A stretch of 22,841 bases of DNA from an uncultured Fusobacterium sp. (GTDB lineage Bacteria > Fusobacteriota > Fusobacteriia > Fusobacteriales > Fusobacteriaceae): assembly GCA_900543175.1 (NCBI GenBank), contig UQQO01000018.1, positions 1 through 22,841 on the forward strand, written 5' to 3'. Each line of letters begins with the position of its first letter. Position 1 is the first letter of the stretch. Below the pieces are notes generated by a model. The model did not search any database, was not told the DNA's origin, and was given only the letters and a program-made list of their open reading frames with translations. The position numbers and the translations under genes were made by a program. Shown here in pieces: positions 15,491 to 22,841 of the stretch.

Positions 15491-16567
15491 ATGAAAATAA
15501 TAGAAAAGTATATATTAGAAGAGGTAAAAATGCCAGTATTGTTTGGTATCTCTCTATTTACTTTTATATTTTTAATAGATATTATTGTGGCTATGATGGA
15601 AAATATAATAGTAAAGGGAATATCAATTATTGATATAATAAGAATACTATCTTTTTATTTACCTCCAATATTATCACAAACTATTCCAATGGGAATATTT
15701 TTAGGTGTGATGTTAACATTTTCAAAGTTTACAAGAACAAGTGAAGCAACAGCTATGAGTTCAATAGGAATGGGAATAAAAGAGATTGTAAAACCTATAT
15801 TTATTTTAGCTTGTGCTACAACTCTTTTTATATTTTTTCTTCAAGAGAGTATAATTCCGAGATCCTTTAAAAAATTGCAATATATAACAACAAAAATAGC
15901 ATATGAAAATCCAGTATTTCAATTAAAAGAGAAAACGTTTATTGATGAGGTAGATGAGTATAATCTTTATATTGATAGAATAGAGGGAAAAGATAGACAA
16001 GCTAAAGGTGTTCTTATATTCCAAAAAGATGAGAATGAGAATTTTCCAACTGTATTAGTGGGAGAAAAGGCATTTTGGAAAGATTCAGCTATGGTTATAA
16101 CAAAATCTAAGTTTTTTGATTTTGATAAGGATGGAAAAGAGAAACTTCGTGGAGAGTTTGATGATAAGAAAGTACCTCTTACAGCATATTTTGATGGAAT
16201 TGATATCAAAGTAAAAGATATAGAGGCTATGAGTATAGGAATGCTTTTAAAAGAGATTAAAAATCAAACTCCAGATGAGAAAATAAGATATGAAGTTGAA
16301 ATAAATAGAAAAATTGCACTGCCACTGTCAACTATAATGTTATCTCTATTAGGGGTATTTATGTCCATAGGACATCATAGAAGTGGAAAGGGAGCTAATT
16401 TTGCTTTAAGTATGGTAGTAGTATTTGCATATATTACACTTTTAAATATTGGAATGGTAATGGCAAATAGAGGAAAGATACCACCATTTATAGGAGTTTG
16501 GACACCTAATTTTGTGTTATTCTTTTTGACTTTCATATTTTATAGAAAGAAAGCCAGGGGGATATAG
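15491..16567 (+). CDS. LptF/LptG-family LPS export permease (first of pair)
   Basis: This 358-residue protein belongs to the YjgP/YjgQ family, which forms the membrane part of the LPS extractor with LptB. Three N-terminal membrane segments lie within about 14-115, a periplasmic beta-jellyroll spans about 120-270, and three C-terminal segments lie within about 272-352. The opening IIEKYILEEVKMPVLFG is the amphipathic start common to the family, and SQTIPMGIFLGVMLTFSKFTRTSEATAMSS matches the coupling-helix region that touches LptB. AGGAG overlaps the cvpA stop. LptF and LptG are homologous and I cannot decide from sequence which one this is. Confidence 0.88.
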   Translation: MKIIEKYILEEVKMPVLFGISLFTFIFLIDIIVAMMENIIVKGISIIDIIRILSFYLPPILSQTIPMGIFLGVMLTFSKFTRTSEATAMSSIGMGIKEIVKPIFILACATTLFIFFLQESIIPRSFKKLQYITTKIAYENPVFQLKEKTFIDEVDEYNLYIDRIEGKDRQAKGVLIFQKDENENFPTVLVGEKAFWKDSAMVITKSKFFDFDKDGKEKLRGEFDDKKVPLTAYFDGIDIKVKDIEAMSIGMLLKEIKNQTPDEKIRYEVEINRKIALPLSTIMLSLLGVFMSIGHHRSGKGANFALSMVVVFAYITLLNIGMVMANRGKIPPFIGVWTPNFVLFFLTFIFYRKKARGI

Positions 16568-17650
16568 ATGAAGATAATTGATAGATATATAAGTAAGAAT
16601 TTTATAAAATCATTCCTATTAAGTTTAATAGCTTTTGTTGGAATATTTTTAGTAAGTCAATTATTTAAAGTAATAAGATATGTAAGTGATGGAAGATTTT
16701 CAGCAGATGAATCAATTATCTATATTCTTACAATGATACCTAAGATCTTAATTGATGTAGCTCCATTAGCTGTACTTCTTGGATCACTTATGACAATAAG
16801 TTCAATGGCATCAAATTTAGAGATAATCTCTTTGAAAACTTCTGGAATTAGTTTTAAAAGAATAATTCTTTTCCCAGTTTTAATCTCATTAATAATCTCA
16901 GGTGTAGTATTTTATATTAATGATTCCTTATACCCTTACGCTCTTAGAAAAAATAGAGAGATAAAAAGTAGAGATGTAATTGTAAGAGAGGCTCCAACAG
17001 AGAAGAACAATGCTTTTTTAAGAGGAGAAAATGGAAATTATATCTATTTGATGGGAAAAATTAATAGAAAAAGTGGTTTTGCTGAAAATATAGAGATTAT
17101 AGATTTGAATAGCAAATTTGATAAGGTAGAGAGAATAATCACAGCAAAAGAGGGAAGATATAATTTTAGTAAAAAAGTTTGGATGTTAAAAGATGCAAAT
17201 ATCTATGATGGAGAAAAAATATCTAAACCTATTGAAAAAGAGATATTTACTGAAGAGAGATATAATGATGAACCAGATAAATTTATAACACAGAATGTAG
17301 AGCCAAGAACTCTTACTATAAAAGAGCTAAAAAAATCTATTAGAGAGATAAAAAGTGTAGGTGGAGATACAAGGGAGTTTTTAGTTGAATTGGGAAATAG
17401 GTACTCTTTCCCATTTGCAAGTTTTATAATCTCTTTCTTAGGTTTATCTTTAGGAAGTAGATATGTAAGAGGTGCATCAGCTATAAATTTAGCATTGTCA
17501 GTAGCCTTAGGATATGGTTACTATATTGTTCAAGCTTCATTTGAGGCTTTAAGTATAAATGGATTTTTAAATCCATTTATAGGTGGTTGGATTCCTAATA
17601 TTATATTTTTAGTTGTAGGAATCTATTTTGTATATAGATCGGAGTATTAA
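16568..17650 (+). CDS. LptF/LptG-family LPS export permease (second of pair)
   Basis: A 360-residue paralogue of the preceding gene with the same layout: MKIIDRYISKNFIKSF at the start, three membrane segments to about 116, a periplasmic domain about 120-272, and three segments at the end. The coupling region is LLGSLMTISSMASNLEIISLKTSGIS; the phrase LKTSGIS is reminiscent of LptG, so this may be LptG, but that is only a guess. The ATG follows the stop of the first permease with no gap, and AGGGGGAT (16556-16563) serves as binding site. Such tight coupling fits a heterodimer made in equal amounts. The likely ATPase partner is LptB at 6581. Confidence 0.88.
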   Translation: MKIIDRYISKNFIKSFLLSLIAFVGIFLVSQLFKVIRYVSDGRFSADESIIYILTMIPKILIDVAPLAVLLGSLMTISSMASNLEIISLKTSGISFKRIILFPVLISLIISGVVFYINDSLYPYALRKNREIKSRDVIVREAPTEKNNAFLRGENGNYIYLMGKINRKSGFAENIEIIDLNSKFDKVERIITAKEGRYNFSKKVWMLKDANIYDGEKISKPIEKEIFTEERYNDEPDKFITQNVEPRTLTIKELKKSIREIKSVGGDTREFLVELGNRYSFPFASFIISFLGLSLGSRYVRGASAINLALSVALGYGYYIVQASFEALSINGFLNPFIGGWIPNIIFLVVGIYFVYRSEY

Positions 17651-17662
17651 GAAAGGAAAATA

Positions 17663-18886
17663 ATGAGCATAGTAGTAAAAAAACTAGATAATGGAATACC
17701 TGTTTTAATTGACAATATTGAGAGTATTAATACAGTAAGCTTAGGAATATTTGTAAATACAGGATCAAGAAATGAGTATCCAGAAGAGAGTGGAGTTTCT
17801 CACTATATTGAACATATGATGTTTAAAGGAACAGAGACAAGAACAGCAAAGGAGATTTCAGAGGCAATTGACAATGAAGGTGGAATGATCAATGCTTATA
17901 CAAGTAGAGATATTACAGCCTACTATATTCAAATGCTTTCAAATAAGATAGGAACGGGAATTGAAATATTGTCAGATATGTTTATGAATTCTACTTTCAC
18001 TGAGGAAAATTTAGAAAAAGAGAGAAATGTAATAATTGAAGAGATTAGAATGTATGATGATATTCCAGAGGAGATAATCCATGATGAGAATGTAAAATAT
18101 GCAGTTACTGGAGTTCAATCAAATAGTGTTTTAGGAACTATTGAAAGTTTAAAAGGAATAACTAGAGAGAGATTTTTAAAGTATTTTAATGAGCAATATG
18201 TAGCTTCAAATCTTGTGATCTCTGTTGCTGGAAAAGTTGATGTTGATGAGATTTACAATCTTTTAAATAAAGGGCTTGGAAAATTTAGAGGTAGCAGTTT
18301 TAGAAGAGATATTGATACATCATTTACAATTAATGGTGGAGAAAATATAATAAAGAAAGATACAAATCAAGTACACCTATGTTTTAATACAAGAGGTAAT
18401 GGGGTAAAAGATGATATGAAATATCCAGGAGCAATTATCTCTAGTGTATTAGGTGGAAATATGAGTTCTAGACTTTTCCAAAAAATAAGAGAGGAAAGAG
18501 GATTAGCTTACTCTGTATATAGTTATGGTACAGCATTTTTAGAAGGTGGACTATTTACTATCTATGCTGGAACTACAAAGGAAAGCTATAAAGAAGTATT
18601 AGAGATTATTAAAAATGAGTTTAATGATATTAGAGAAAATGGAATCTCTGAATCAGAGCTTCAAAAATCTAAAAACCAATTTTTAAGTATGCTTACTTTT
18701 AGTTTAGAAAGTAGTAAGGGAAAAATGAGCAGAATGGCAAACTCTTATCTGTTATATGATGAGGTAATTGATATAGATGAGATAATTGAAAAGATAGAAA
18801 AGATAACTTTAGAGGATATAAAGAAAACAGCTGAATATCTATTCCAAGAAGAATATTATTCATATACAGTACTAGGAGATATATAA
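17663..18886 (+). CDS. M16-family zinc metallopeptidase (pitrilysin type)
   Basis: A 407-residue single-unit M16 peptidase, of the type related to mitochondrial processing peptidase and Bacillus MlpA/YmxG. The inverted zinc motif is HYIEH (His47, Glu50, His51), and the third ligand is a glutamate in VIIEEI (Glu126 or Glu127). The C-terminal half contains the substrate-pocket motif around [11 protein letters not shown]. There is no signal peptide, so it is probably cytoplasmic. Its natural substrate is unknown. It is followed by dut, a neighbourhood also common in low-GC bacteria. AAAGG lies about seven bases ahead of the ATG. The catalytic residues are intact. Confidence 0.92.
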   Translation: MSIVVKKLDNGIPVLIDNIESINTVSLGIFVNTGSRNEYPEESGVSHYIEHMMFKGTETRTAKEISEAIDNEGGMINAYTSRDITAYYIQMLSNKIGTGIEILSDMFMNSTFTEENLEKERNVIIEEIRMYDDIPEEIIHDENVKYAVTGVQSNSVLGTIESLKGITRERFLKYFNEQYVASNLVISVAGKVDVDEIYNLLNKGLGKFRGSSFRRDIDTSFTINGGENIIKKDTNQVHLCFNTRGNGVKDDMKYPGAIISSVLGGNMSSRLFQKIREERGLAYSVYSYGTAFLEGGLFTIYAGTTKESYKEVLEIIKNEFNDIRENGISESELQKSKNQFLSMLTFSLESSKGKMSRMANSYLLYDEVIDIDEIIEKIEKITLEDIKKTAEYLFQEEYYSYTVLGDI

Positions 18887-18896
18887 GGAGAAGAGA

Positions 18897-19340
18897 ATGG
18901 AAAAAGTAATAGTTAAAATAGTTAGAGAAAATGATAAAATTGAATTACCAAAGTATGAGACATCTGGAGCAGCTGGAATGGATGTTAGAGCAAATATAAC
19001 AGAACCGATAGTATTGGGATCTTTAGAGAGAACTTTAGTTCCAACAGGGTTAAAAATAGCTATACCAGAGGGATACGAAGTACAAGTTAGACCGAGAAGT
19101 GGACTTGCACTAAAACATGGAATTACACTTTTAAATACTCCTGGAACAATAGATAGTGATTACAGAGGAGAATTAAAAATGATTATAGCTAATATGAGTA
19201 AGGATTCTTATACAATTAATCCTGGAGAGAGAATAGGGCAGCTTGTTTTAAACAAGGTTGAACAAATTGAGTGGGAAGTTGTAGGAACTCTTGATGAAAC
19301 AGAAAGAGGAGCAGGAGGATTTGGGCATACAGGTAAATAA
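18897..19340 (+). CDS. dut: dUTP diphosphatase
   Basis: dUTPase splits dUTP to dUMP and diphosphate, which keeps uracil out of DNA and supplies dUMP for dTMP synthesis. The 147 residues fit the trimeric family. All five motifs are present: AAGMDVRAN (25-33), RPRSGLAL (65-72), [11 protein letters not shown] (83-93, catalytic Asp86 and Tyr89), PGERIGQLV (109-117) and [11 protein letters not shown] (137-147) with the base-stacking Phe142. The last motif shows His where Ser is most usual. AAGGAG (18885-18890) overlaps the stop of the peptidase gene. Confidence 0.97.
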   Translation: MEKVIVKIVRENDKIELPKYETSGAAGMDVRANITEPIVLGSLERTLVPTGLKIAIPEGYEVQVRPRSGLALKHGITLLNTPGTIDSDYRGELKMIIANMSKDSYTINPGERIGQLVLNKVEQIEWEVVGTLDETERGAGGFGHTGK

Positions 19341-19354
19341 GGAGTAAAAGGAAA

Positions 19355-20461
19355 ATGGGAAGAGGAAGAGATTTTAGATTAGGTTTAAAAAAGATAAAGA
19401 AAATGAATATCTTTCTTTTACTTAATGCACTAATAATAGTGGCTATTAGTATCTTAACTATATATAGTGCTACAATACATAAAACTCCATCTTTTTATAA
19501 AAAAGAGCTATTTTGGGGAGTTATAGGGATTTTTGTCTATCTATTTTTCTCCTTTGTAGATTATAGAAAATATGCTAAATACTATAAAGTCCTCTATATC
19601 ATGAATATAGGAATTTTAGCATCAGTATATGTTCTAGGAGTAAAAAGATTAGGAGCACAGAGATGGATAGATTTAGGACCTATCAGCATACAACCTTCAG
19701 AGATAGGAAAGGTTTTAGCAATACTTACTCTTTCAGAATTTTTAGTAGTGAAGTATAGAGATAGATTTGTTGGGCTAAAAAGTGTTATTGTAGCTGGGTT
19801 GCACATTCTTCCTATAATGCTTCTTATACTGAAACAACCAGATTTAGGAACAACTCTTATTTTAACAATGACATTTTGTGTAATTATTTTTATACATGGA
19901 ATAGATTGGAAAACCATAATAATTATGGGAATAGGAGGAATTGTATCTGTACCAGCAGCATATTTTTTCCTTTTAAAACCATATCAGAGGCAGAGAGTAC
20001 TTACATTTTTAAACCCAGAGGCTGATTTATTAGGAAGTGGTTGGAATGTAACTCAATCAATGATAGCCATAGGTTCTGGTGGAATGTATGGAAAAGGGTT
20101 TCTACAAAGTACTCAAAGTAAGTTGAGATTTCTTCCAGAAGCTCACACAGACTTTATAGGTTCTGTATTTTTAGAAGAGAGAGGTTTTGTAGGAGGCCTT
20201 GTTCTTTTGGGACTATATTTTTTACTTATAGTGCAGATAGTTTATATAGCTGATACTACAGAGGATAAGTATGGAAAATTAATTTGTTATGGGATAGCTT
20301 CTATATTTCTATTTCATTTGATAATCAATGTTGGAATGATAATGGGAATAATGCCTGTAACAGGGAAACCATTGTTGCTTATGAGTTATGGAGGGACATC
20401 CCTTCTTATAAGCTTTATGATGTTAGGAATTGTTCAAAGTGTAAAATTGTATAGAGATTAG
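19355..20461 (+). CDS. rodA: SEDS-family peptidoglycan polymerase, RodA-like
   Basis: SEDS proteins polymerise lipid II into glycan strands together with a class B penicillin-binding protein: RodA in elongation, FtsW in division. This 368-residue protein has about ten membrane segments. Diagnostic blocks are GAQRWIDLGPISIQPSEIGK (100-119), QPDLGT (161-166), GSGWN (227-231), GKGFLQST (246-253), the catalytic region EAHTDF with Asp266, and PVTGKPLLLMSYGGTS near the C-terminus. The short N-terminus and moderate length favour RodA over FtsW, but no MreB or penicillin-binding protein gene is adjacent to confirm it. The start at 19355 is chosen because AAAGG lies a few bases ahead; Met17 is an alternative. 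Confidence 0.85.
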   Translation: MGRGRDFRLGLKKIKKMNIFLLLNALIIVAISILTIYSATIHKTPSFYKKELFWGVIGIFVYLFFSFVDYRKYAKYYKVLYIMNIGILASVYVLGVKRLGAQRWIDLGPISIQPSEIGKVLAILTLSEFLVVKYRDRFVGLKSVIVAGLHILPIMLLILKQPDLGTTLILTMTFCVIIFIHGIDWKTIIIMGIGGIVSVPAAYFFLLKPYQRQRVLTFLNPEADLLGSGWNVTQSMIAIGSGGMYGKGFLQSTQSKLRFLPEAHTDFIGSVFLEERGFVGGLVLLGLYFLLIVQIVYIADTTEDKYGKLICYGIASIFLFHLIINVGMIMGIMPVTGKPLLLMSYGGTSLLISFMMLGIVQSVKLYRD

Positions 20462-20467
20462 GTGGAG
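20460..20467 (+). promoter_or_regulatory. Close-spaced ribosome binding site for the pseudouridine synthase gene
   Basis: AGGTGGAG runs from the rodA stop codon to two bases before GTG 20470. The GGAG core is nearer to the start than usual; pairing through AGGTGG would leave four bases. An in-frame stop at 20452 rules out any earlier start except this GTG, and later starts would cut into the S4 domain. Confidence 0.5.
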
Positions 20468-20469
20468 TT

Positions 20470-21342
20470 GTGGAATATATAATAGATAAAGAGTATGAAG
20501 ATGTAAGATTAGATAGATTTTTAAGAAAAAAATATGAGGATATATCTCTAACAGAGATTTTTAAAGGGATTAGAACTGGTAAAGTAAAGGTAAATGGAAA
20601 AAAAAGTAAAGAGAATTATAGACTTCAATTAGAAGATATAGTTAAAGTATTTTTCAATGGTGGAGAGACTAAAGAGGAGAAACCAGTTTCTATTGAAAAT
20701 AGAGAGATAGAAAAAATAAAAAAATCTATAGTTTATGAAGATGAAAAAGTTTTAATTTTCAATAAGAAAAATAATATGGTAATGCACAAAGGGAGTGGTT
20801 ATGAATATGGAATCTCTGAGATGCTAAAATCATATTTAAAAAATGAAAACTTTAACTTTGTAAATAGAATAGATAAGGCAACTTCTGGACTTATAATAGG
20901 GGCAAAATCTTTAGTTGTAGCTAGAGAATTAGCTGAAGATATAAGAAATAGAGATATTGAGAAAAAATACTATATTCTTGTAAATGGAAGAGTTAGAGAG
21001 AAAGAGTTCAAAATTAAAAGTTGGCTGAAAAAAGTTGAGGATAGAGTAATCGAAGTTGAGGAGTTTCAAGAGGGAGCAAAGGAGAGTACAAGTAGTTTTA
21101 AAGTAGTTGAATATGGGAAAAACTGTACTTTATTAGAAGGAACTCTTGGAAGTGGAAGAACTCATCAACTTAGGGTACAACTAGCTAATAGAGGAAATTA
21201 TATAATAGGTGATAATAAATATGGAAAAGATAAAGAAAAAATGATGTATTTATTCTCACATTATGTTAAAATAGAAAGATATGGAATTGAGATAAATTTG
21301 CCAATTCCAAAGGAATTTTTAGATAGGTTAGGCAACAATTAA
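20470..21342 (+). CDS. RluC/RluD-family RNA pseudouridine synthase
   Basis: This enzyme converts chosen uridines in 23S rRNA (or tRNA) to pseudouridine. The 290 residues begin with an S4 RNA-binding domain (about 11-60, VRLDRFLRKKY, then TGKVKVNGKKS). The catalytic domain follows, with VNRIDKATSGL (131-141) holding the catalytic Asp135 and GRTHQLRVQLA further on. The GTG start has an unusually close ribosome binding site at the rodA stop, so translation may depend on ribosomes ending rodA. RluC, RluD and related subfamilies share these motifs, so the target positions are unknown and no symbol is given. Confidence 0.88.
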   Translation: MEYIIDKEYEDVRLDRFLRKKYEDISLTEIFKGIRTGKVKVNGKKSKENYRLQLEDIVKVFFNGGETKEEKPVSIENREIEKIKKSIVYEDEKVLIFNKKNNMVMHKGSGYEYGISEMLKSYLKNENFNFVNRIDKATSGLIIGAKSLVVARELAEDIRNRDIEKKYYILVNGRVREKEFKIKSWLKKVEDRVIEVEEFQEGAKESTSSFKVVEYGKNCTLLEGTLGSGRTHQLRVQLANRGNYIIGDNKYGKDKEKMMYLFSHYVKIERYGIEINLPIPKEFLDRLGNN

Positions 21343-21366
21343 ATTTTAAAATATAGGAGGAGAGAA

Positions 21367-22671
21367 ATGTCACAAAACACTGGTATTTTAGAAAATTATT
21401 TCAAAATATCTGAAAGAGGAAGTACTGTTAAACAAGAGATAATAGGAGGAATTACAACATTCTTAGCAATGTCATATATTATCTTTGTAAACCCTGCTAT
21501 TCTTGGAGATGCAGGAATGGATAGAGGGGCACTTATTACAGTAACTTGTTTAGCATCAGCTTTAGCAACATTATTGTCTGGAGTTTGGGCAAATGCACCA
21601 TTTGCATTAGCTCCTGGAATGGGATTAAATGCATTCTTTACTTATACACTTGTATTAGGAAAGGGTGTACCTTGGCAAACTGCATTAGGAATTGTATTTA
21701 TTTCTGGATTCTTTTTCCTTATTCTTTCAATAGGGGGAATCAGAGAGAAGATAGCTAATGCTATACCTTTACCACTAAAAATAGCTGTTGGTGGAGGAAT
21801 TGGAATGTTTATTACTTTAATTGGTCTTAAAAATATGGGAGTTGTTGTAGCAAATGATGCAACATTAGTAGCATTAGGACCAATAACAACAACTGTATTA
21901 ATAGGAGTTGTAGGTTTAATAGTTTCTATGGTACTTGAAATTGAACGTGTAAAAGGTGGAATGTTAATAGGAATTCTTGTTTCTACAATATTAGCATTTA
22001 TCACTGGTAATGTAGATGTTCCATCACAATTTATCTCTATGCCACCAAGTGCAGCACCTATAGCTATGAAATTAGATATTATAGGAGCATTTAAATTATC
22101 ATTAATTGGACCAATATTCTCATTTATGTTTGTTGACTTATTTGATACTTTAGGAACTTTAATTTCTTGTTCAAAACAAATGGGAATGGTTGATGAAAAA
22201 GGACACATTCAAGGACTTGGAAAAATGCTTTATACAGACGTTAGTGCAACAATAGCAGGGGCTATGATGGGAACAAGTACTGTTACAACTTTTGTTGAAT
22301 CAGCAGCAGGAGTAGCAGTAGGAGCAAGAACAGGATTTGCATCTGTAATAACTGCACTTATGTTTATAGGGGCATTATTCTTCTCTCCAATAGTTGGAGT
22401 AGTTCCAGCATATGCAACAGCACCAGCTCTTATTATAGTTGGAGGATATATGTTTAAAAATGTAAAAGACTTAGATTTTACAGATATGAAATCATTATTC
22501 CCAGCATTTATTATAATAGTAGCTATGCCACTTACTTATAGTATCAGTATAGGATTAAGTTTAGGATTCCTTGCTTATATCTTACTTCACCTTGTAACTG
22601 GAGATTTCAAGAAAATTAACTTTACACTACTATTTATTGGAGCTCTTTGTTTTGTAAACCTTGTAGTGTAG
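21367..22671 (+). CDS. Purine (guanine/hypoxanthine or adenine) permease, PbuG/AzgA type
   Basis: A 434-residue inner-membrane carrier of the NCS2/AzgA group, with about 12 to 14 membrane segments, that imports a nucleobase by proton symport. Typical blocks are TTFLAMSYIIFVNPAIL (30-46), LAPGMGLNAFFTY (81-93), FVDLFDTLGT (255-264) and TFVESAAGVAVGARTG (308-323). The relation to PbuG of Bacillus and AdeP/GhxP of E. coli is clear, but the preferred base cannot be told. The ATG follows a full AGGAGG (21355-21360). The 24-base gap leaves no room for a purine riboswitch. An extended -10 (TAAAAT 21267-21272 with a TG before it) inside the previous gene could be its own promoter, but the -35 is poor. 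Confidence 0.92.
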   Translation: MSQNTGILENYFKISERGSTVKQEIIGGITTFLAMSYIIFVNPAILGDAGMDRGALITVTCLASALATLLSGVWANAPFALAPGMGLNAFFTYTLVLGKGVPWQTALGIVFISGFFFLILSIGGIREKIANAIPLPLKIAVGGGIGMFITLIGLKNMGVVVANDATLVALGPITTTVLIGVVGLIVSMVLEIERVKGGMLIGILVSTILAFITGNVDVPSQFISMPPSAAPIAMKLDIIGAFKLSLIGPIFSFMFVDLFDTLGTLISCSKQMGMVDEKGHIQGLGKMLYTDVSATIAGAMMGTSTVTTFVESAAGVAVGARTGFASVITALMFIGALFFSPIVGVVPAYATAPALIIVGGYMFKNVKDLDFTDMKSLFPAFIIIVAMPLTYSISIGLSLGFLAYILLHLVTGDFKKINFTLLFIGALCFVNLVV

Positions 22672-22698
22672 TATAAAAATTAGATAATAGATAAAAAT

Positions 22699-22750
22699 AA
22701 AGAACTGTAGTAAATTAATGATAAAAAATTATTAGTTTATACAGTTCTTT
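22699..22750. terminator. Long bidirectional rho-independent terminator
   Basis: AAAGAACTGTA (22699-22709) pairs with TACAGTTCTTT (22740-22750). Inside it, after a one-base G bulge, 22711-22722 pairs with 22728-22739 with two G-U pairs around an AAAAA loop, giving about 23 pairs. A T-rich tract (TTCTTTTAT) follows on the + strand, and an A-rich tract precedes it, which would be a U tract for transcripts coming from the right. It lies 28 bases after the permease stop codon and ends the gene run. Confidence 0.9.
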
Positions 22751-22787
22751 TTCTTTTATAAAAGTTAATATAAATAAAAATTTGTAA

Positions 22788-22816
22788 TTTACTTTTTTTG
22801 TTTAATATATTATACT
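22788..22816 (+). promoter_or_regulatory. Promoter for a gene right of the window
   Basis: TTTACT (22788-22793, four of six consensus bases), a 17-base spacer and TATACT (22811-22816, five of six) lie after the terminator. It points rightwards out of the window. The served gene is not visible. Confidence 0.45.
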
Positions 22817-22826
22817 ATTTTAGTAT
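22812..22826. promoter_or_regulatory. Inverted repeat over the -10 box (candidate operator)
   Basis: ATACTA (22812-22817), a TTT spacer and TAGTAT (22821-22826) form a perfect six-base inverted repeat that overlaps the -10 box at 22811-22816 and reaches past the expected start of transcription. A repressor bound there would block the polymerase. The regulator is not in the window, and I do not recognise a specific binding-site family. Confidence 0.35.
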
Positions 22827-22841
22827 GCCATAATTTAAAAT

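Noticed and set aside
21343..21366. Purine riboswitch ahead of the permease
   Set aside because: Only 24 bases separate the genes, far too short for the aptamer, and none of its conserved junction bases are seen in the end of the preceding gene.
21642..22208. 188-codon open frame on the - strand opposite the purine permease
   Set aside because: It mirrors the hydrophobic permease codons, giving a Pro/Ile/Thr-rich sequence without known motifs; the permease on the + strand is unambiguous.

Overview
The window reads as an ordinary, densely packed chromosomal segment of a low-GC diderm bacterium, most likely a Fusobacterium or close relative. The base composition is very AT-rich, arginine is coded almost only by AGA, and Shine-Dalgarno sites are strong (AGGAGG or AAGGAG). 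The segment nevertheless encodes lipopolysaccharide (LPS) export components (LptB, two LptF/LptG permeases and an LptC/LptA-type periplasmic protein), which fits Fusobacteriota better than monoderm Firmicutes. Species cannot be decided from the sequence alone.

All 17 recognised genes lie on the + strand, mostly with gaps of 0 to 25 bases, many with the ribosome binding site overlapping the previous stop codon. Layout: (1) 1-253, a non-coding leader with possible remains of an IS200/IS605-type right end, then a good sigma70-type promoter; (2) 254-7306, a tRNA dihydrouridine synthase, mutS, a very long LptC/LptA-like protein and lptB; (3) 7331-12544, alaS, ruvX, secD and secF, with a near-consensus promoter for alaS inside lptB; (4) 12545-12644, a short intergenic hairpin; (5) 12645-21342, alr, an RlmI-like rRNA methyltransferase, a CvpA-family membrane protein, two LptF/LptG permeases, an M16 zinc peptidase, dut, a RodA/FtsW-type SEDS protein and an RluC/RluD-family pseudouridine synthase; (6) 21367-22671, a PbuG/AzgA-type purine permease, followed by a long bidirectional terminator and a promoter, with an overlapping inverted repeat, that points out of the window.

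Two themes link the genes. The first is envelope construction: LptB with the LptF/LptG pair would form the inner-membrane LPS extractor, the 896-residue protein would form the periplasmic bridge, RodA and alanine racemase serve peptidoglycan, and SecDF helps export. The second is information processing: MutS, RuvX, AlaS, dUTPase and three RNA-modification enzymes.

I found no clearly new defence, mobile or regulatory system. The most notable item is the LptC/LptA-type protein, whose length and roughly 24 repeated strand-turn units suggest a one-chain LPS bridge in place of a chain of separate LptA subunits. Other points worth checking are the possible transposon end at the left edge, the internal alaS promoter, the secF-alr hairpin, and the promoter/inverted-repeat pair at the right edge. 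The SecD start is best placed at 10383.
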